A stretch of 64,000 bases of DNA. Origin: Oscillospiraceae bacterium (GTDB taxonomy: Bacteria > Bacillota > Clostridia > Oscillospirales > CAG-382). Shown here one piece after another: positions 17,612 through 26,662 of this stretch. Numbering within the stretch: position 1 is the stretch's first letter; each line of letters begins with the position of its first letter. The DNA is taken from positions 65,619-129,618 of the forward strand of contig SVRI01000001.1 of NCBI GenBank assembly GCA_015064895.1, given 5' to 3'. Below the pieces are notes generated by a model. It ran no database searches, was not told the DNA's origin, and was given only the letters and a program-made list of their open reading frames with translations. The position numbers and the translations under genes were made by a program.

Positions 17612-19003
17612 ATGAAAAAGAGAATTTTTATTGCCATTCTTGCGATTATGACATTAATGTCAATAAGCGCATTTGCTGAAATCGCTTTTACTGTTGATAT
17701 GGCAGAAGCAACTGAAGAAGCAGAAGGCGTATATATGATCACATTTAGCGTGACAGATACGAATATTGTTTATGATAATGCTCTTCTTAAGGAAGTTCAG
17801 GGTAACTTTAGAGGTCTTCAGGCGAAATTCACATACGATGCTGATATATTTGTTCCTTATGATTGGGAATATGATGACGTGGCAGATATAAATGAGTATC
17901 CCGAGTCTCCTTTCGCCCCGGTTACATCCGGCAGAAACAAAGGAACGATTCTGGCAGCTACCTATACAAATGCCGGCACAATGAACAGTGTTTCTGTTGA
18001 TGAGTATTATGCACCCAGTGCAGAATCCAAGTACATTTATCTTGATAACACAGTAGTGCTTGCATTCTATTTCCAGCTTGCATCCGGCAAAACTGAGGAA
18101 GATTTTACCAGTGAATCTTTTAAGATTGATTATCTGCGTTACTTAAACGTTGAAAACAATTATTATAAGCATCCCAGCGATTCCTCCTTGAACAATATAA
18201 CACTCGCCAACAACGTAGTCCCCGAAGCAGTTGTTCTTACAATCCCGGTAACTGTAGGTGACAAGATTTACCTCCAGGACGGCTCGGTTGAACCAGCAGC
18301 AACAACAGGCGATTACGAAGTTCCCGCAACTGTTGGTTACGTTGCAGTTAACACAGGCAAAACTGCTCAGAAGACATACTATGTAGACGGTACAAAGGCA
18401 ACACTTGTTCACGAAAACGGTGTTCTTGCTTCTGATAAGATCAACCTCAGAGACCGTACAGAAACATATGGCGGTGAAGACAGAAGCGGTCTCAGATTCG
18501 CTGAAATGGGTCACAATGCTCTTTCCAGAAACGTTTCCGGTCACGAAGTAACAGAAGTCGGCGTTCTTATGACAACTGAATCCGATAAGGTTCTTACTGC
18601 TATCGGCAGCGCTGATAACCTTACTTATGACATGATTGGTACTTATGTAAAGTCCGGTTATGCTTATGGTCAGGGCTACGACAGATTTGTTGATTCGACT
18701 AACGATGAATTATATCTCTTCTCTGCGGTAATGTACAACATTCCTCTTAACGAAAAGAATGTACAGACAAACATCGTTTGCCGTCCTTACTATAAGGTTG
18801 GCGACACATATATCTACGGCGAAACAATGAAGGCGACACTTTACGATATTGCAACCGAACTCCTGAACAGCGAAGATTATGAATATCTTTCCGACGGTCA
18901 GAAGGCTTATGTTCAGGAAATCATCGCTTGTGTTGATACAGGCACAGACATTGAAGATGGCGACATCATCATTGATATCGGCGGTCTTTATCCCGTTAAT
19001 TAA
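17612..19003 (+). CDS. Secreted protein with a cohesin-like N-terminal domain
   Basis: A 463-residue exported protein starting at ATG 17612 after ACGGAGGAAAG (a longer frame begins in the previous gene). Signal peptide to about residue 22. Residues about 23-195 resemble a cohesin-type beta sandwich: GLQAKFTYDADIFVPY (compare the cohesin GFDFTLSYDPSVLE strand), GTILAATYTNAG, and NTVVLAFYFQLASG. Residues about 200-270 form a beta linker. The C-terminal part (GLRFAEMG, EVGVLMTTESDKV, LFSAVMYNIPL, RPYYKVGDTYIYGE, LYDIATELL) is a domain often found at the end of clostridial surface proteins. It has no S-layer or sortase anchor. The cohesin assignment is by pattern and needs a profile or structure check. 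Confidence 0.65.
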   Translation: MKKRIFIAILAIMTLMSISAFAEIAFTVDMAEATEEAEGVYMITFSVTDTNIVYDNALLKEVQGNFRGLQAKFTYDADIFVPYDWEYDDVADINEYPESPFAPVTSGRNKGTILAATYTNAGTMNSVSVDEYYAPSAESKYIYLDNTVVLAFYFQLASGKTEEDFTSESFKIDYLRYLNVENNYYKHPSDSSLNNITLANNVVPEAVVLTIPVTVGDKIYLQDGSVEPAATTGDYEVPATVGYVAVNTGKTAQKTYYVDGTKATLVHENGVLASDKINLRDRTETYGGEDRSGLRFAEMGHNALSRNVSGHEVTEVGVLMTTESDKVLTAIGSADNLTYDMIGTYVKSGYAYGQGYDRFVDSTNDELYLFSAVMYNIPLNEKNVQTNIVCRPYYKVGDTYIYGETMKATLYDIATELLNSEDYEYLSDGQKAYVQEIIACVDTGTDIEDGDIIIDIGGLYPVN

Positions 19004-19021
19004 TAAAAAAGCTATGTTTTT

Positions 19022-19051
19022 AGTCCCCGCACTCATGTGCGGGGACTTTTT
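19022..19051 (+). terminator. Terminator of the secreted-protein cluster
   Basis: AGTCCCCGCAC/GTGCGGGGACT around TCAT, followed by seven T. Confidence 0.9.
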
Positions 19052-19241
19052 TTGCAGGAATGTTCAAAAACATAGTAAAAATGTGTTGCATAGCCGATTG
19101 CATGACAAAATATTCACAATGTTACAATAATTTCATAAAATACCTTAAAAATTGTCGATTTTACATATTTACAATTGATAAAAAAAGTGCTATGATATAA
19201 GAGTATCAGTATGTTACAATAAAATCAGGAGGAATATAAAA

Positions 19242-22200
19242 ATGTCCAGAAGAAAGTTATCGATGGACGGTAATACCGCTGCGGCTCACGTTTCCTATGC
19301 GTTTACAGAAGTATCGGCTATTTACCCCATCACACCTTCAAGCCCCATGGCTGAAGTTACAGACACATGGTCCGCTACAGATAAGAACATCTTTGGCGAA
19401 CCCGCAAGAAACATCTTTGGCGAAAGAGTAAAGATGGTTGAAATGGAATCAGAAGCAGGTGCTGCAGGTGCAGTTCACGGCTCACTCGCTTCCGGTGCAC
19501 TTACAACTACTTATACAGCTTCCCAGGGTCTTCTTCTTATGATCCCCAACATGTATAAGATTGCAGGTGAACTTCTTCCCAGCGTAATTCACGTTTCCGC
19601 AAGATGTGTTGCTTCTCATGCACTTAACATTTTCGGTGACCACTCCGACGTTTATGCCTGCCGTCAGACAGGTTATGCTATGATGGCTGAGTCCAACGCT
19701 CAGGAAATCATGGACCTCGGTGCTGTTGCTCACCTTGCTACTATCAAGGGTAGAGTTCCCGTTCTCAACTTCTTCGACGGTTTCCGTACATCCCACGAAA
19801 TTCAGAAGATCGAAGTTTGGGAAACAGAAGACCTCAAGGAAATGGTTGATATGGACTCCATCAAGGCGTTCAGAGATAGAGCTCTCAACCCCGAAAGCCC
19901 TGTTCTCAGAGGTTCTGCTCAGAACGGCGACATCTTCTTCCAGAACAGAGAAGCTTGTAATACATATTACAATAACTTCCCCGCAATCGTTGAAGAATAC
20001 ATGGGCAAGGTTAATGCTAAGCTCGGTACAGACTATAAGCTCTTTAACTACTACGGCGCAGCTGATGCTGACAGAGTTATCGTTGCTATGGGTTCTGTAT
20101 GTGATACAATCGAAGAAGTTATCGATTACATGAACGCAAACGGCGAAAAGGTTGGTCTTATCAAGGTAAGACTTTACAGACCTTTCTGTGCAGATAAGCT
20201 TATCGAAGCACTTCCCAAGACAGCTAAGAAGGTTGCTGTTCTTGACAGAACAAAGGAACCCGGTGCTCTCGGCGAACCCCTTTACCTCGACGTTGTTACA
20301 GCTCTTGCTACAAACGGCGTAAACGATGTTAAGGTTGTTGGCGGTAGATACGGTCTCGGCTCCAAGGACGTTGCTCCTGCTTCCATCTTCGCTACATACG
20401 CAAACCTCAATGCTGCTGAACCTAAGAACGGCTTCGTTCTCAGCATCGTTGATGACGTTACAAACCTTTCTCTTGATGAATCCTTTGCTCCCGACACAGC
20501 TCCCGCAGGTACAATCTCCTGTAAGTTCTGGGGTCTCGGCGGCGACGGTACAGTTGGTGCTAACAAGAACTCCATCAAGATTATCGGTGACTATACAGAT
20601 AAGTACATTCAGGCTTACTTCCAGTATGACTCCAAGAAGACCGGCGGTGTAACAATTTCTCACCTCAGATTCGGTGATACACCTATCAAGTCCACATACT
20701 ACATCAATAAGGCTGACTTTGTTGCTTGTCATACACCTTCTTATCTCCTCAAGGGTTACAAGATCGTTAACGATGTTAAGCCCGGCGGTAAGTTCCTTCT
20801 TAACTGCCAGTGGAAGCCCGAAGAACTCGACGCTATCCTTCCCGGCGCAGTAAAGAGCTACATTGCTAACAACAATATTGAATTCTATATCGTTAATGCT
20901 ATCGACAAGGCTGCAGAAATCGGTATGGGTAAGAGAACAAATACTATTCTCCAGTCCGCATTCTTTGCACTTGCTAACATCATGCCCATCGAAGAAGCTG
21001 TAGAACACATGAAGTACATGGCTAAGAAGTCCTACCTCAAGAAGGGCGAAGCTGTTGTTGAAATGAACTACAAGGCAATCGACGCAGGTGTTGACGCTAT
21101 CGTTAAGATTGACGTTCCCGAGGCTTGGAAGACAGCAGATGCATCCGCTCAGAAGGTTACAGTTGAAAACAAGAGAGAATCTCTCAAGAACTTCGTTGAA
21201 GACGTTGTACTTCCCGTTAACCTCATGGACGGTGACAATCTCCCTGTTTCCACATTCGTTCCTTATGTAGACGGTACATTCCCTCAGGGCTCTACCGCTT
21301 ACGAAAAGAGAGGCGTAGCAGTTATGGTTCCCGAATGGATTCCCGAAAACTGCGTACAGTGTAACAACTGTTCCTTCGTATGTCCTCACGCTACACTCAG
21401 ACCCTTTGCAATGACTGAAGAAGAAGCTCTCGCGGCTCCCGGTGCTACTAAGTTCACAGCAAAGATGATTGGTAAGGGTTGCGAAAGCTACAAGTACACA
21501 ATCGCTATTTCTCCCCTTGACTGTATGGGTTGCGGCGTTTGTGTTGACGTATGTCCCACAAAGCCCGAAAAGAGAGCTCTCAAGATGGTTCCTCAGCATA
21601 CACAGATGGATCAGCAGGCAGCATTCGACTATGCAGTTGCTAACATCTCCAAGAAGGAAACACCCTTCGCAGATACATCCGTTAAGGGCAGCCAGTTCAA
21701 TCAGCCCCTTCTCGAATTCTCCGGTTCTTGTGCAGGTTGTGCAGAAACATCTTACGCAAGACTCGTTACACAGCTCTTCGGCGAAAGAATGTACATATCC
21801 AACGCTACAGGTTGTTCCTCTATCTGGGGCGGCTCTGCACCTGCTACTCCTTACACAGTAAATAAGGATAGCCTCCGCGGTCCTGCTTGGGGTAACTCAC
21901 TCTTTGAAGATAACGCTGAACACGGTCTCGGTATCTACACAGGTCAGAAGGCTATCAGAGAAAAGCTCATCGGCAAGGTTGCTGAAATGGCTTCCTCTGA
22001 CAAGGCTTCCGACGAATTCAAGGCAGCTGCAAAGGCTTACCTTGATACAGTAAACGACGGTAAGGCAAATGATGTAGCTACTAAGGCTCTCGTTGTCGAA
22101 CTTGAAAAGGCAGCAGCTGCTGGTTGTCCCGTAGCTCCAGCAATCCTTGATGAAAAGCAGTACCTCTCCAAGAAGTCCGTATGGATCTTCGGTGGTGACG

Positions 22201-22826
22201 GTTGGGCATACGATATCGGTTTCGGCGGTCTCGACCACGTTCTTGCTTCCGGTGAAGATGTAAACGTTATGGTATTCGATACAGAAGTTTACTCCAACAC
22301 AGGCGGTCAGGCATCCAAGGCTTCCAACATCGGTCAGGTTGCTCAGTTCGCAGCAGCAGGTAAGGCAATCGGCAAGAAGGATCTTGCTCAGATCGCTATG
22401 TCCTACGGCTATGTATACGTAGCACAGATTGCTATGGGTGCTGATATGAACCAGACACTCAAGGCAATTTCCGAAGCTGAAGCTTACCCCGGACCTTCTA
22501 TCGTTATCTGCTATGCACCTTGTGAAATGCACGGTGTTAAGGGCGGTATGACTAACTGCCAGAACGAAATGAAGAAGGCTGTTGAAGCAGGTTACTGGCA
22601 GATGTTCAGATACAATCCTGCACTCAAGGCTGAAGGCAAGAACCCCTTCACACTTGACAGCAAGGAACCCACAGCTTCCTACGTTGACTTCATCAAGTCC
22701 GAAACACGTTACGCAAGACTTGCTCAGTCCTTCCCCGAAAGAGCAGAAGAACTCTTCGCAAAGGCTGAAGAAAAGGCTAAGGAAAAGTACGCAAGACTTG
22801 TTAAGCTCTCCGCTCTCTACGAATAA
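19242..22826 (+). CDS. nifJ: Pyruvate:ferredoxin (flavodoxin) oxidoreductase
   Basis: Oxidatively decarboxylates pyruvate to acetyl-CoA and CO2, passing electrons to ferredoxin; the main pyruvate exit in anaerobes. The 1194-residue single-chain homodimer type is complete. It has the N-terminal domain MDGNTAAAHVSYAFTEVSAIYPITPSSPMAE, two 4Fe-4S clusters at CVQCNNCSFVCP (from residue 704) and CMGCGVCVDVCP (from 761), a third cluster region including SGSCAGCAETSY, and the thiamine-diphosphate motif GGDGWAYDIGFGGLDHV with DTEVYSNTGGQASK. AGGAGGAATATAAAA precedes the ATG. Codon use is extremely biased, which creates long spurious reverse-strand ORFs. Reduced ferredoxin made here could serve NrdG and the TrxB-like enzyme downstream. 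Confidence 0.98.
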   Translation: MSRRKLSMDGNTAAAHVSYAFTEVSAIYPITPSSPMAEVTDTWSATDKNIFGEPARNIFGERVKMVEMESEAGAAGAVHGSLASGALTTTYTASQGLLLMIPNMYKIAGELLPSVIHVSARCVASHALNIFGDHSDVYACRQTGYAMMAESNAQEIMDLGAVAHLATIKGRVPVLNFFDGFRTSHEIQKIEVWETEDLKEMVDMDSIKAFRDRALNPESPVLRGSAQNGDIFFQNREACNTYYNNFPAIVEEYMGKVNAKLGTDYKLFNYYGAADADRVIVAMGSVCDTIEEVIDYMNANGEKVGLIKVRLYRPFCADKLIEALPKTAKKVAVLDRTKEPGALGEPLYLDVVTALATNGVNDVKVVGGRYGLGSKDVAPASIFATYANLNAAEPKNGFVLSIVDDVTNLSLDESFAPDTAPAGTISCKFWGLGGDGTVGANKNSIKIIGDYTDKYIQAYFQYDSKKTGGVTISHLRFGDTPIKSTYYINKADFVACHTPSYLLKGYKIVNDVKPGGKFLLNCQWKPEELDAILPGAVKSYIANNNIEFYIVNAIDKAAEIGMGKRTNTILQSAFFALANIMPIEEAVEHMKYMAKKSYLKKGEAVVEMNYKAIDAGVDAIVKIDVPEAWKTADASAQKVTVENKRESLKNFVEDVVLPVNLMDGDNLPVSTFVPYVDGTFPQGSTAYEKRGVAVMVPEWIPENCVQCNNCSFVCPHATLRPFAMTEEEALAAPGATKFTAKMIGKGCESYKYTIAISPLDCMGCGVCVDVCPTKPEKRALKMVPQHTQMDQQAAFDYAVANISKKETPFADTSVKGSQFNQPLLEFSGSCAGCAETSYARLVTQLFGERMYISNATGCSSIWGGSAPATPYTVNKDSLRGPAWGNSLFEDNAEHGLGIYTGQKAIREKLIGKVAEMASSDKASDEFKAAAKAYLDTVNDGKANDVATKALVVELEKAAAAGCPVAPAILDEKQYLSKKSVWIFGGDGWAYDIGFGGLDHVLASGEDVNVMVFDTEVYSNTGGQASKASNIGQVAQFAAAGKAIGKKDLAQIAMSYGYVYVAQIAMGADMNQTLKAISEAEAYPGPSIVICYAPCEMHGVKGGMTNCQNEMKKAVEAGYWQMFRYNPALKAEGKNPFTLDSKEPTASYVDFIKSETRYARLAQSFPERAEELFAKAEEKAKEKYARLVKLSALYE

Positions 22827-22932
22827 GCGGCGAGCCGCCGCGGGCAAAGCCGCGGGGCGTCGAAGTGCTGATTCAAGCATTATAATCGCGTAAATAACCT
22901 TTCCCCGATGTCAAACTCCGACATCGGGGAAA
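22827..22932 (+). repeat. Post-stop GC hairpins plus AAAC-loop hairpin
   Basis: Directly after the nifJ stop lie two short hairpins (GCGGC/GCCGC and CCGCGG/CCGCGG). Then at 22900-22932 comes TTTCCCCGATGTC, loop AAACTCC, GACATCGGGGAAA, followed by T5. The last is a good terminator and belongs to the AAAC-loop family of this window. Confidence 0.75.
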
Positions 22933-22951
22933 TTTTTGTTTATTATCTTGT

Positions 22952-22980
22952 TTGACATAAAGCATATTCCGTGCTATACT
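22952..22980 (+). promoter_or_regulatory. Sigma-A-type promoter of nrdG
   Basis: TTGACA (22952-22957), 17-base spacer, TATACT (22975-22980), 30 bases before the ATG. It is just downstream of the nifJ terminator hairpin. Confidence 0.8.
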
Positions 22981-23010
22981 ATTAAAAAATCCCCGAAAGG
23001 AAGACGTCCC

Positions 23011-23700
23011 ATGCTCATAAAAGGTCTCCAGAAACTCACCCTTCTCGACTATCCCACAAAAACAGCCTGCACAATCTTCACCGGCGGCTGTAATTTCCGT
23101 TGTCCTTTTTGCCACAACGCATCGCTTGTATTAGATGTAAACGAGGGTGAAAAGTATGAGGCGGATGAAGTGCTTGCATTCCTCAAGAAAAGGGTAGGAC
23201 TTCTTGACGGTGTTTGCGTAACAGGCGGTGAACCTTTACTTCAAAAGGATATAAAAGAGTTCTTGAAGGCAATCAAGGAAATGGGATATGCAATAAAGCT
23301 TGACACCAACGGCTACAGTCCCGAAAAGCTCATGGAGATTGTAGAGGAAGGTCTTGTAGACTACGTTGCCATGGACATCAAAAACTGCAGGGAAAAATAT
23401 TCCGAAACGGCGGGCATTGACATTGACATGGCAAAAATCGAAAAGAGCGTTTCTTTTATAATGACAAGCGGTATTGACTACGAGTTCCGCACAACCGTTG
23501 TCAAAGAATATCACACCCTTTCTGATATTGAAAGAATTGCTCAGTGGATATCGGGTGCAAAGAGATATTTCCTCCAGAGCTTTGTTGATTCGGGCGATTT
23601 AATAAAGGACGGACTGTCTGCTGTTGACAAGGAAACACTTGACAGTATGAAAAATGTCTGCACATGGCATATTAAGAATACAGAAACCCGCGGAGTATAA
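23011..23700 (+). CDS. nrdG: Anaerobic ribonucleotide reductase activating radical-SAM protein
   Basis: Radical-SAM activase that abstracts hydrogen from the NrdD glycine to form the glycyl radical, using an electron from a flavodoxin or ferredoxin. The 229 residues include GGCNFRCPFCHN, giving the cluster cysteines C27, C31 and C34 (C-x3-C-x2-C), followed by TGGEPLLQKDI, the SAM-binding GGE motif, and VDYVAMDIKN. This matches the TIGR02495 type, longer than E. coli NrdG. I start at ATG 23011 (after CGAAAGGAAGACG) rather than the frame at 22936. It has its own terminator and is upstream of nrdD, an order reversed from many nrdDG operons. Confidence 0.92.
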   Translation: MLIKGLQKLTLLDYPTKTACTIFTGGCNFRCPFCHNASLVLDVNEGEKYEADEVLAFLKKRVGLLDGVCVTGGEPLLQKDIKEFLKAIKEMGYAIKLDTNGYSPEKLMEIVEEGLVDYVAMDIKNCREKYSETAGIDIDMAKIEKSVSFIMTSGIDYEFRTTVVKEYHTLSDIERIAQWISGAKRYFLQSFVDSGDLIKDGLSAVDKETLDSMKNVCTWHIKNTETRGV

Positions 23701-23706
23701 GATACT

Positions 23707-23736
23707 GACACCATGAAAATGGTGTCTTTCTTTTTA
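23707..23736 (+). terminator. Terminator after nrdG
   Basis: GACACCAT/ATGGTGTC around GAAA, followed by TTTCTTTTT. It separates nrdG from nrdD transcription. Confidence 0.8.
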
Positions 23737-23750
23737 CAAAATTGTAATTT

Positions 23751-23819
23751 CGCCTATATATTGTGTCCGAAATACTATATTTTGTGTTTGAACACTAAAT
23801 TTAGTGGCATATTTTGTGC
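23751..23819 (+). promoter_or_regulatory. Upstream cluster of NrdR-box-like sites
   Basis: Four sites resemble the NrdR consensus ACACWATATATWGTGT. They are 23751 (CGCCTATATATTGTGT), 23772 (ATACTATATTTTGTGT), 23792 (ACACTAAATTTAGTGG, palindromic core) and 23804 (GTGGCATATTTTGTGC, one good half). The 23772 and 23804 sites are 32 bases apart, the usual spacing of paired NrdR boxes. They lie about 200 bases upstream of the nrdD promoter. Confidence 0.5.
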
Positions 23820-23971
23820 CCGAAAAGGTGTCGGTTTTGGCAAAAAAACCTCGTTTTTTGTTGAAAATGACAACTGACAAAAAAAGTCCGAGCCAGAAAA
23901 TGACGTAAATACGTCGTTTTACAAATTTGTAAAATCACGCCTTTGGGCAAAAGTGGCAAAAAACACCAAAA

Positions 23972-24024
23972 ACACAATATCTTGATGTTTTCCTCTTGAC
24001 AAAGCACAATATCTATGGTAAGAT
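23972..24024 (+). promoter_or_regulatory. nrdD promoter with paired NrdR-like boxes
   Basis: Promoter TTGACA (23996-24001), 17-base spacer, TAAGAT (24019-24024). Two NrdR-like 16-mers, ACACAATATCTTGATG (23972) and GCACAATATCTATGGT (24004), are exactly 32 bases apart, centre to centre. The second fills the space between -35 and -10. This is the arrangement expected for repression by NrdR when dNTPs are plentiful. nrdR itself is not in the window. Confidence 0.65.
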
Positions 24025-24069
24025 AACATTGCTCAGCCCGAAACAGGCATTTTTATAAGGAGAATGAAT

Positions 24070-26439
24070 ATGTATAACGTAGTAAAAAGAGACGGAAAAT
24101 TAGTTTCCTTCGACCTTTCCAAAATCAGCACAGCTATCAGCCAGGCATTTGACGCTTGCCAGAAACAGTATAATTCTGATATTATCGACTTCCTTGCACT
24201 CAAGGTTACGGCTGCATTTGAGCCTAAGATTGAAGACGGCAAGATTTCTGTCGAACATATTCAGGACTGCGTAGAATCTGTTCTTATCAAGGCAGGCTAC
24301 GACGATGTTGCAAAGGCATACATCATCTACAGACGCCAGAGAGAAAAGATCAGAAACCTCAACGCAACAATGCTTGACTACAAGGAAATTGTAGACAACT
24401 ATATCAACGTAAATGACTGGAGAGTTAAGGAAAACTCCACCGTTACATACTCTGTAGGCGGTCTTATCCTTTCCAACTCCGGTGCCATTACAGCTAACTA
24501 CTGGTTATCTGAAATCTATGATGATGAAATCGGTTCTGCTCACAGAAATGCAGACATTCACATCCACGACCTTTCCATGCTTACAGGTTACTGTGCAGGT
24601 TGGTCCTTAAAGCAGCTTATCCAGGAAGGTCTCGGCGGTGTTCCCGGCAAGATTACTTCTGCTCCTGCATCCCACCTTTCAACACTCTGCAACCAGATGG
24701 TTAACTTCCTCGGTATTATGCAGAATGAATGGGCAGGCGCACAGGCATTCTCGTCCTTTGACACATACCTTGCACCCTTCGTTAAGATTGACAACCTTTC
24801 TTACAGAGAAGTTAAGCAGTGCATCCAGTCCTTCGTATACGGTGTAAACACACCTTCAAGATGGGGTACACAGGCACCCTTCTCCAATATTACTCTTGAC
24901 TGGGTAGTGCCTAATGACTTGGCAGAACTTAACTGTATCATCGGCGGCAAGGAAGTTGACTTCAAGTACAAGGACTGCCAGAAGGAAATGGATATGGTAA
25001 ACAAGGCGTTTATCGAAATCATGGTAGAAGGCGATGCCAACGGCAGAGGCTTCCAGTATCCTATTCCTACCTACTCCATTACTTCCAACTTTGACTGGTC
25101 CGAAACAGAGAACAACAAGCTTCTCTTTGAAATGACAGCAAAGTACGGCACACCTTACTTCTCTAACTACATCAACTCAGATATGGAACCCAGTGACGTA
25201 CGTTCCATGTGCTGCAGACTCAGACTTGACCTTCGTGAGCTCAGAAAGAAGTCCGGCGGTTTCTTCGGAAGCGGCGAAAGCACAGGTTCTGTAGGTGTTG
25301 TTACAATCAATATGCCCAGAATCGCTTACCTTGCAAAGGATGAAGCAGACTTCTATGCTCGTCTTGACAGACTTATGGACATTTCTGCTCGTTCACTTAA
25401 GGTTAAGAGAACAGTTATCACAAAGCTTCTCGATTCCGGTCTTTATCCCTACACAAAGAGATACCTCGGCACATTCAACAACCACTTCTCCACAATCGGT
25501 CTTGTTGGTATGAACGAAGCTTGTCTCAACGCAAAATGGATTGGCTGCGACCTCATCAATGAAAAGGCTCAGAAGTTCACTCAGGACGTTCTCAACCACA
25601 TGAGAGAAAGACTCTCCGACTATCAGGAACAGTACGGCGACCTCTACAACCTCGAAGCTACACCTGCTGAGTCCACATCCTTCCGTCTTGCAAAGCATGA
25701 CAAGAAGCACTATCCCGATATCATCACAGCTGCAAAGAGCGAAGAAGATACACCTTACTATACAAACTCCTCACATCTTCCTGTTGGCTACACAGAAGAC
25801 ATCTTCACAGCCCTTGACATTCAGGATGATCTCCAGACTCTCTACACATCAGGAACTGTATTCCACGCATTCCTCGGCGAAAAATTGCCCGACTGGAAGG
25901 CTGCAGCTAATCTCGTAAAGAAGATTGCTGAAAACTACAAGCTCCCTTACTATACACTTTCACCCACATATTCCGTATGTAAGAACCACGGCTACATAGC
26001 AGGCGAAGAATTCACTTGTCCTACTTGTGGCGAAAAGGCTGAAGTTTACAGCCGTATTACAGGTTACTACCGCCCCGTTCAGAACTGGAACGACGGCAAG
26101 AGCCAGGAATACAAGGACAGAAAGGTTTACAACATTGCTGCGTCTGTTATGGAAAAGAAACAGAATCCCATACAGGAGGCAGTAGCAGAAATGCAGACAA
26201 GTAACGCAATGGCGGATGGCTTCTATCTCTTTACAACAGCAACATGCCCTAACTGCAAGATTGCATGCTCTGTTCTTGACAAGGCAGGCGTAGAATACTC
26301 TAAGCTTCTTGCAAACGAAAACGCAGAGCTCACTACAGCTCTCGGCGTAAAGCAGGCACCTACACTTGTTGTTGTTAAGGACGGTCAGGCTCAGAAGTTC
26401 ACAGGTGTTTCCGATATTAAGAAAATGCTCGGTGCATAA
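24070..26439 (+). CDS. nrdD: Anaerobic ribonucleoside-triphosphate reductase with fused C-terminal redoxin domain
   Basis: Class III enzyme making dNTPs without oxygen. An ATP-cone (about 1-90; VVKRDGKLVSFDLSKI) regulates activity. The ten-stranded barrel follows. The zinc site is CKNHGYIAGEEFTCPTC, and the glycyl-radical loop RITGYYRPVQNWNDGKS places the radical glycine at residue 665. After about residue 710 there is an extra domain of about 70 residues, GFYLFTTATCPNCKIACSVL, with a CPNC redox pair (726-729) and a cis-proline-like APTLVV, like a glutaredoxin/thioredoxin. Class III enzymes of the thioredoxin-dependent subgroup can have such fusions. I use ATG 24070 because AAGGAG is too close to ATG 24064. 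The TrxB-like gene follows. Confidence 0.95.
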   Translation: MYNVVKRDGKLVSFDLSKISTAISQAFDACQKQYNSDIIDFLALKVTAAFEPKIEDGKISVEHIQDCVESVLIKAGYDDVAKAYIIYRRQREKIRNLNATMLDYKEIVDNYINVNDWRVKENSTVTYSVGGLILSNSGAITANYWLSEIYDDEIGSAHRNADIHIHDLSMLTGYCAGWSLKQLIQEGLGGVPGKITSAPASHLSTLCNQMVNFLGIMQNEWAGAQAFSSFDTYLAPFVKIDNLSYREVKQCIQSFVYGVNTPSRWGTQAPFSNITLDWVVPNDLAELNCIIGGKEVDFKYKDCQKEMDMVNKAFIEIMVEGDANGRGFQYPIPTYSITSNFDWSETENNKLLFEMTAKYGTPYFSNYINSDMEPSDVRSMCCRLRLDLRELRKKSGGFFGSGESTGSVGVVTINMPRIAYLAKDEADFYARLDRLMDISARSLKVKRTVITKLLDSGLYPYTKRYLGTFNNHFSTIGLVGMNEACLNAKWIGCDLINEKAQKFTQDVLNHMRERLSDYQEQYGDLYNLEATPAESTSFRLAKHDKKHYPDIITAAKSEEDTPYYTNSSHLPVGYTEDIFTALDIQDDLQTLYTSGTVFHAFLGEKLPDWKAAANLVKKIAENYKLPYYTLSPTYSVCKNHGYIAGEEFTCPTCGEKAEVYSRITGYYRPVQNWNDGKSQEYKDRKVYNIAASVMEKKQNPIQEAVAEMQTSNAMADGFYLFTTATCPNCKIACSVLDKAGVEYSKLLANENAELTTALGVKQAPTLVVVKDGQAQKFTGVSDIKKMLGA

Positions 26440-26636
26440 GCGGGTAGCACCCGCTGGCAATTTCGCGGGTAATCGCAAATGAAAAGACAACGTTTAGTGT
26501 CGCGCAACTATCCTTTTCCTCACCGCCATAAATCCAAGCGGTGAGGAAAATTGCTACACCGACACAGCTTTTGCAAAAAACATTCCGTGAATTCACGGTT
26601 AGCCACACCCGACCGCCAAACGACGGTGGTCGGGTG
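26440..26636 (+). repeat. Post-stop hairpin, GCGGTGAGG hairpin and AAAC-loop hairpin after nrdD
   Basis: GCGGGT/ACCCGC directly follows the nrdD stop. 26514-26550 is TTTTCCTCACCGC, loop CATAAATCCAA, matching arm. 26606-26636 is CACCCGACCGCC, loop AAACGAC, GGTGGTCGGGTG. The last has a G-T wobble where the arms differ, so pairing is kept. It ends about 20 bases before the ribosome binding site of the TrxB-like gene. Confidence 0.7.
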
Positions 26637-26662
26637 TTACATTATACAAGGAGACAAATTAT

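Noticed and set aside
19482..21599. Long reverse-strand ORF (705 codons) inside nifJ
   Set aside because: It is a shadow of extreme codon bias: nifJ avoids codons whose complement is a stop. It is Cys/Val/Asn-rich, has no ribosome binding site and no family motif. The same applies to reverse frames in rpoB, rpoC and rhaA.
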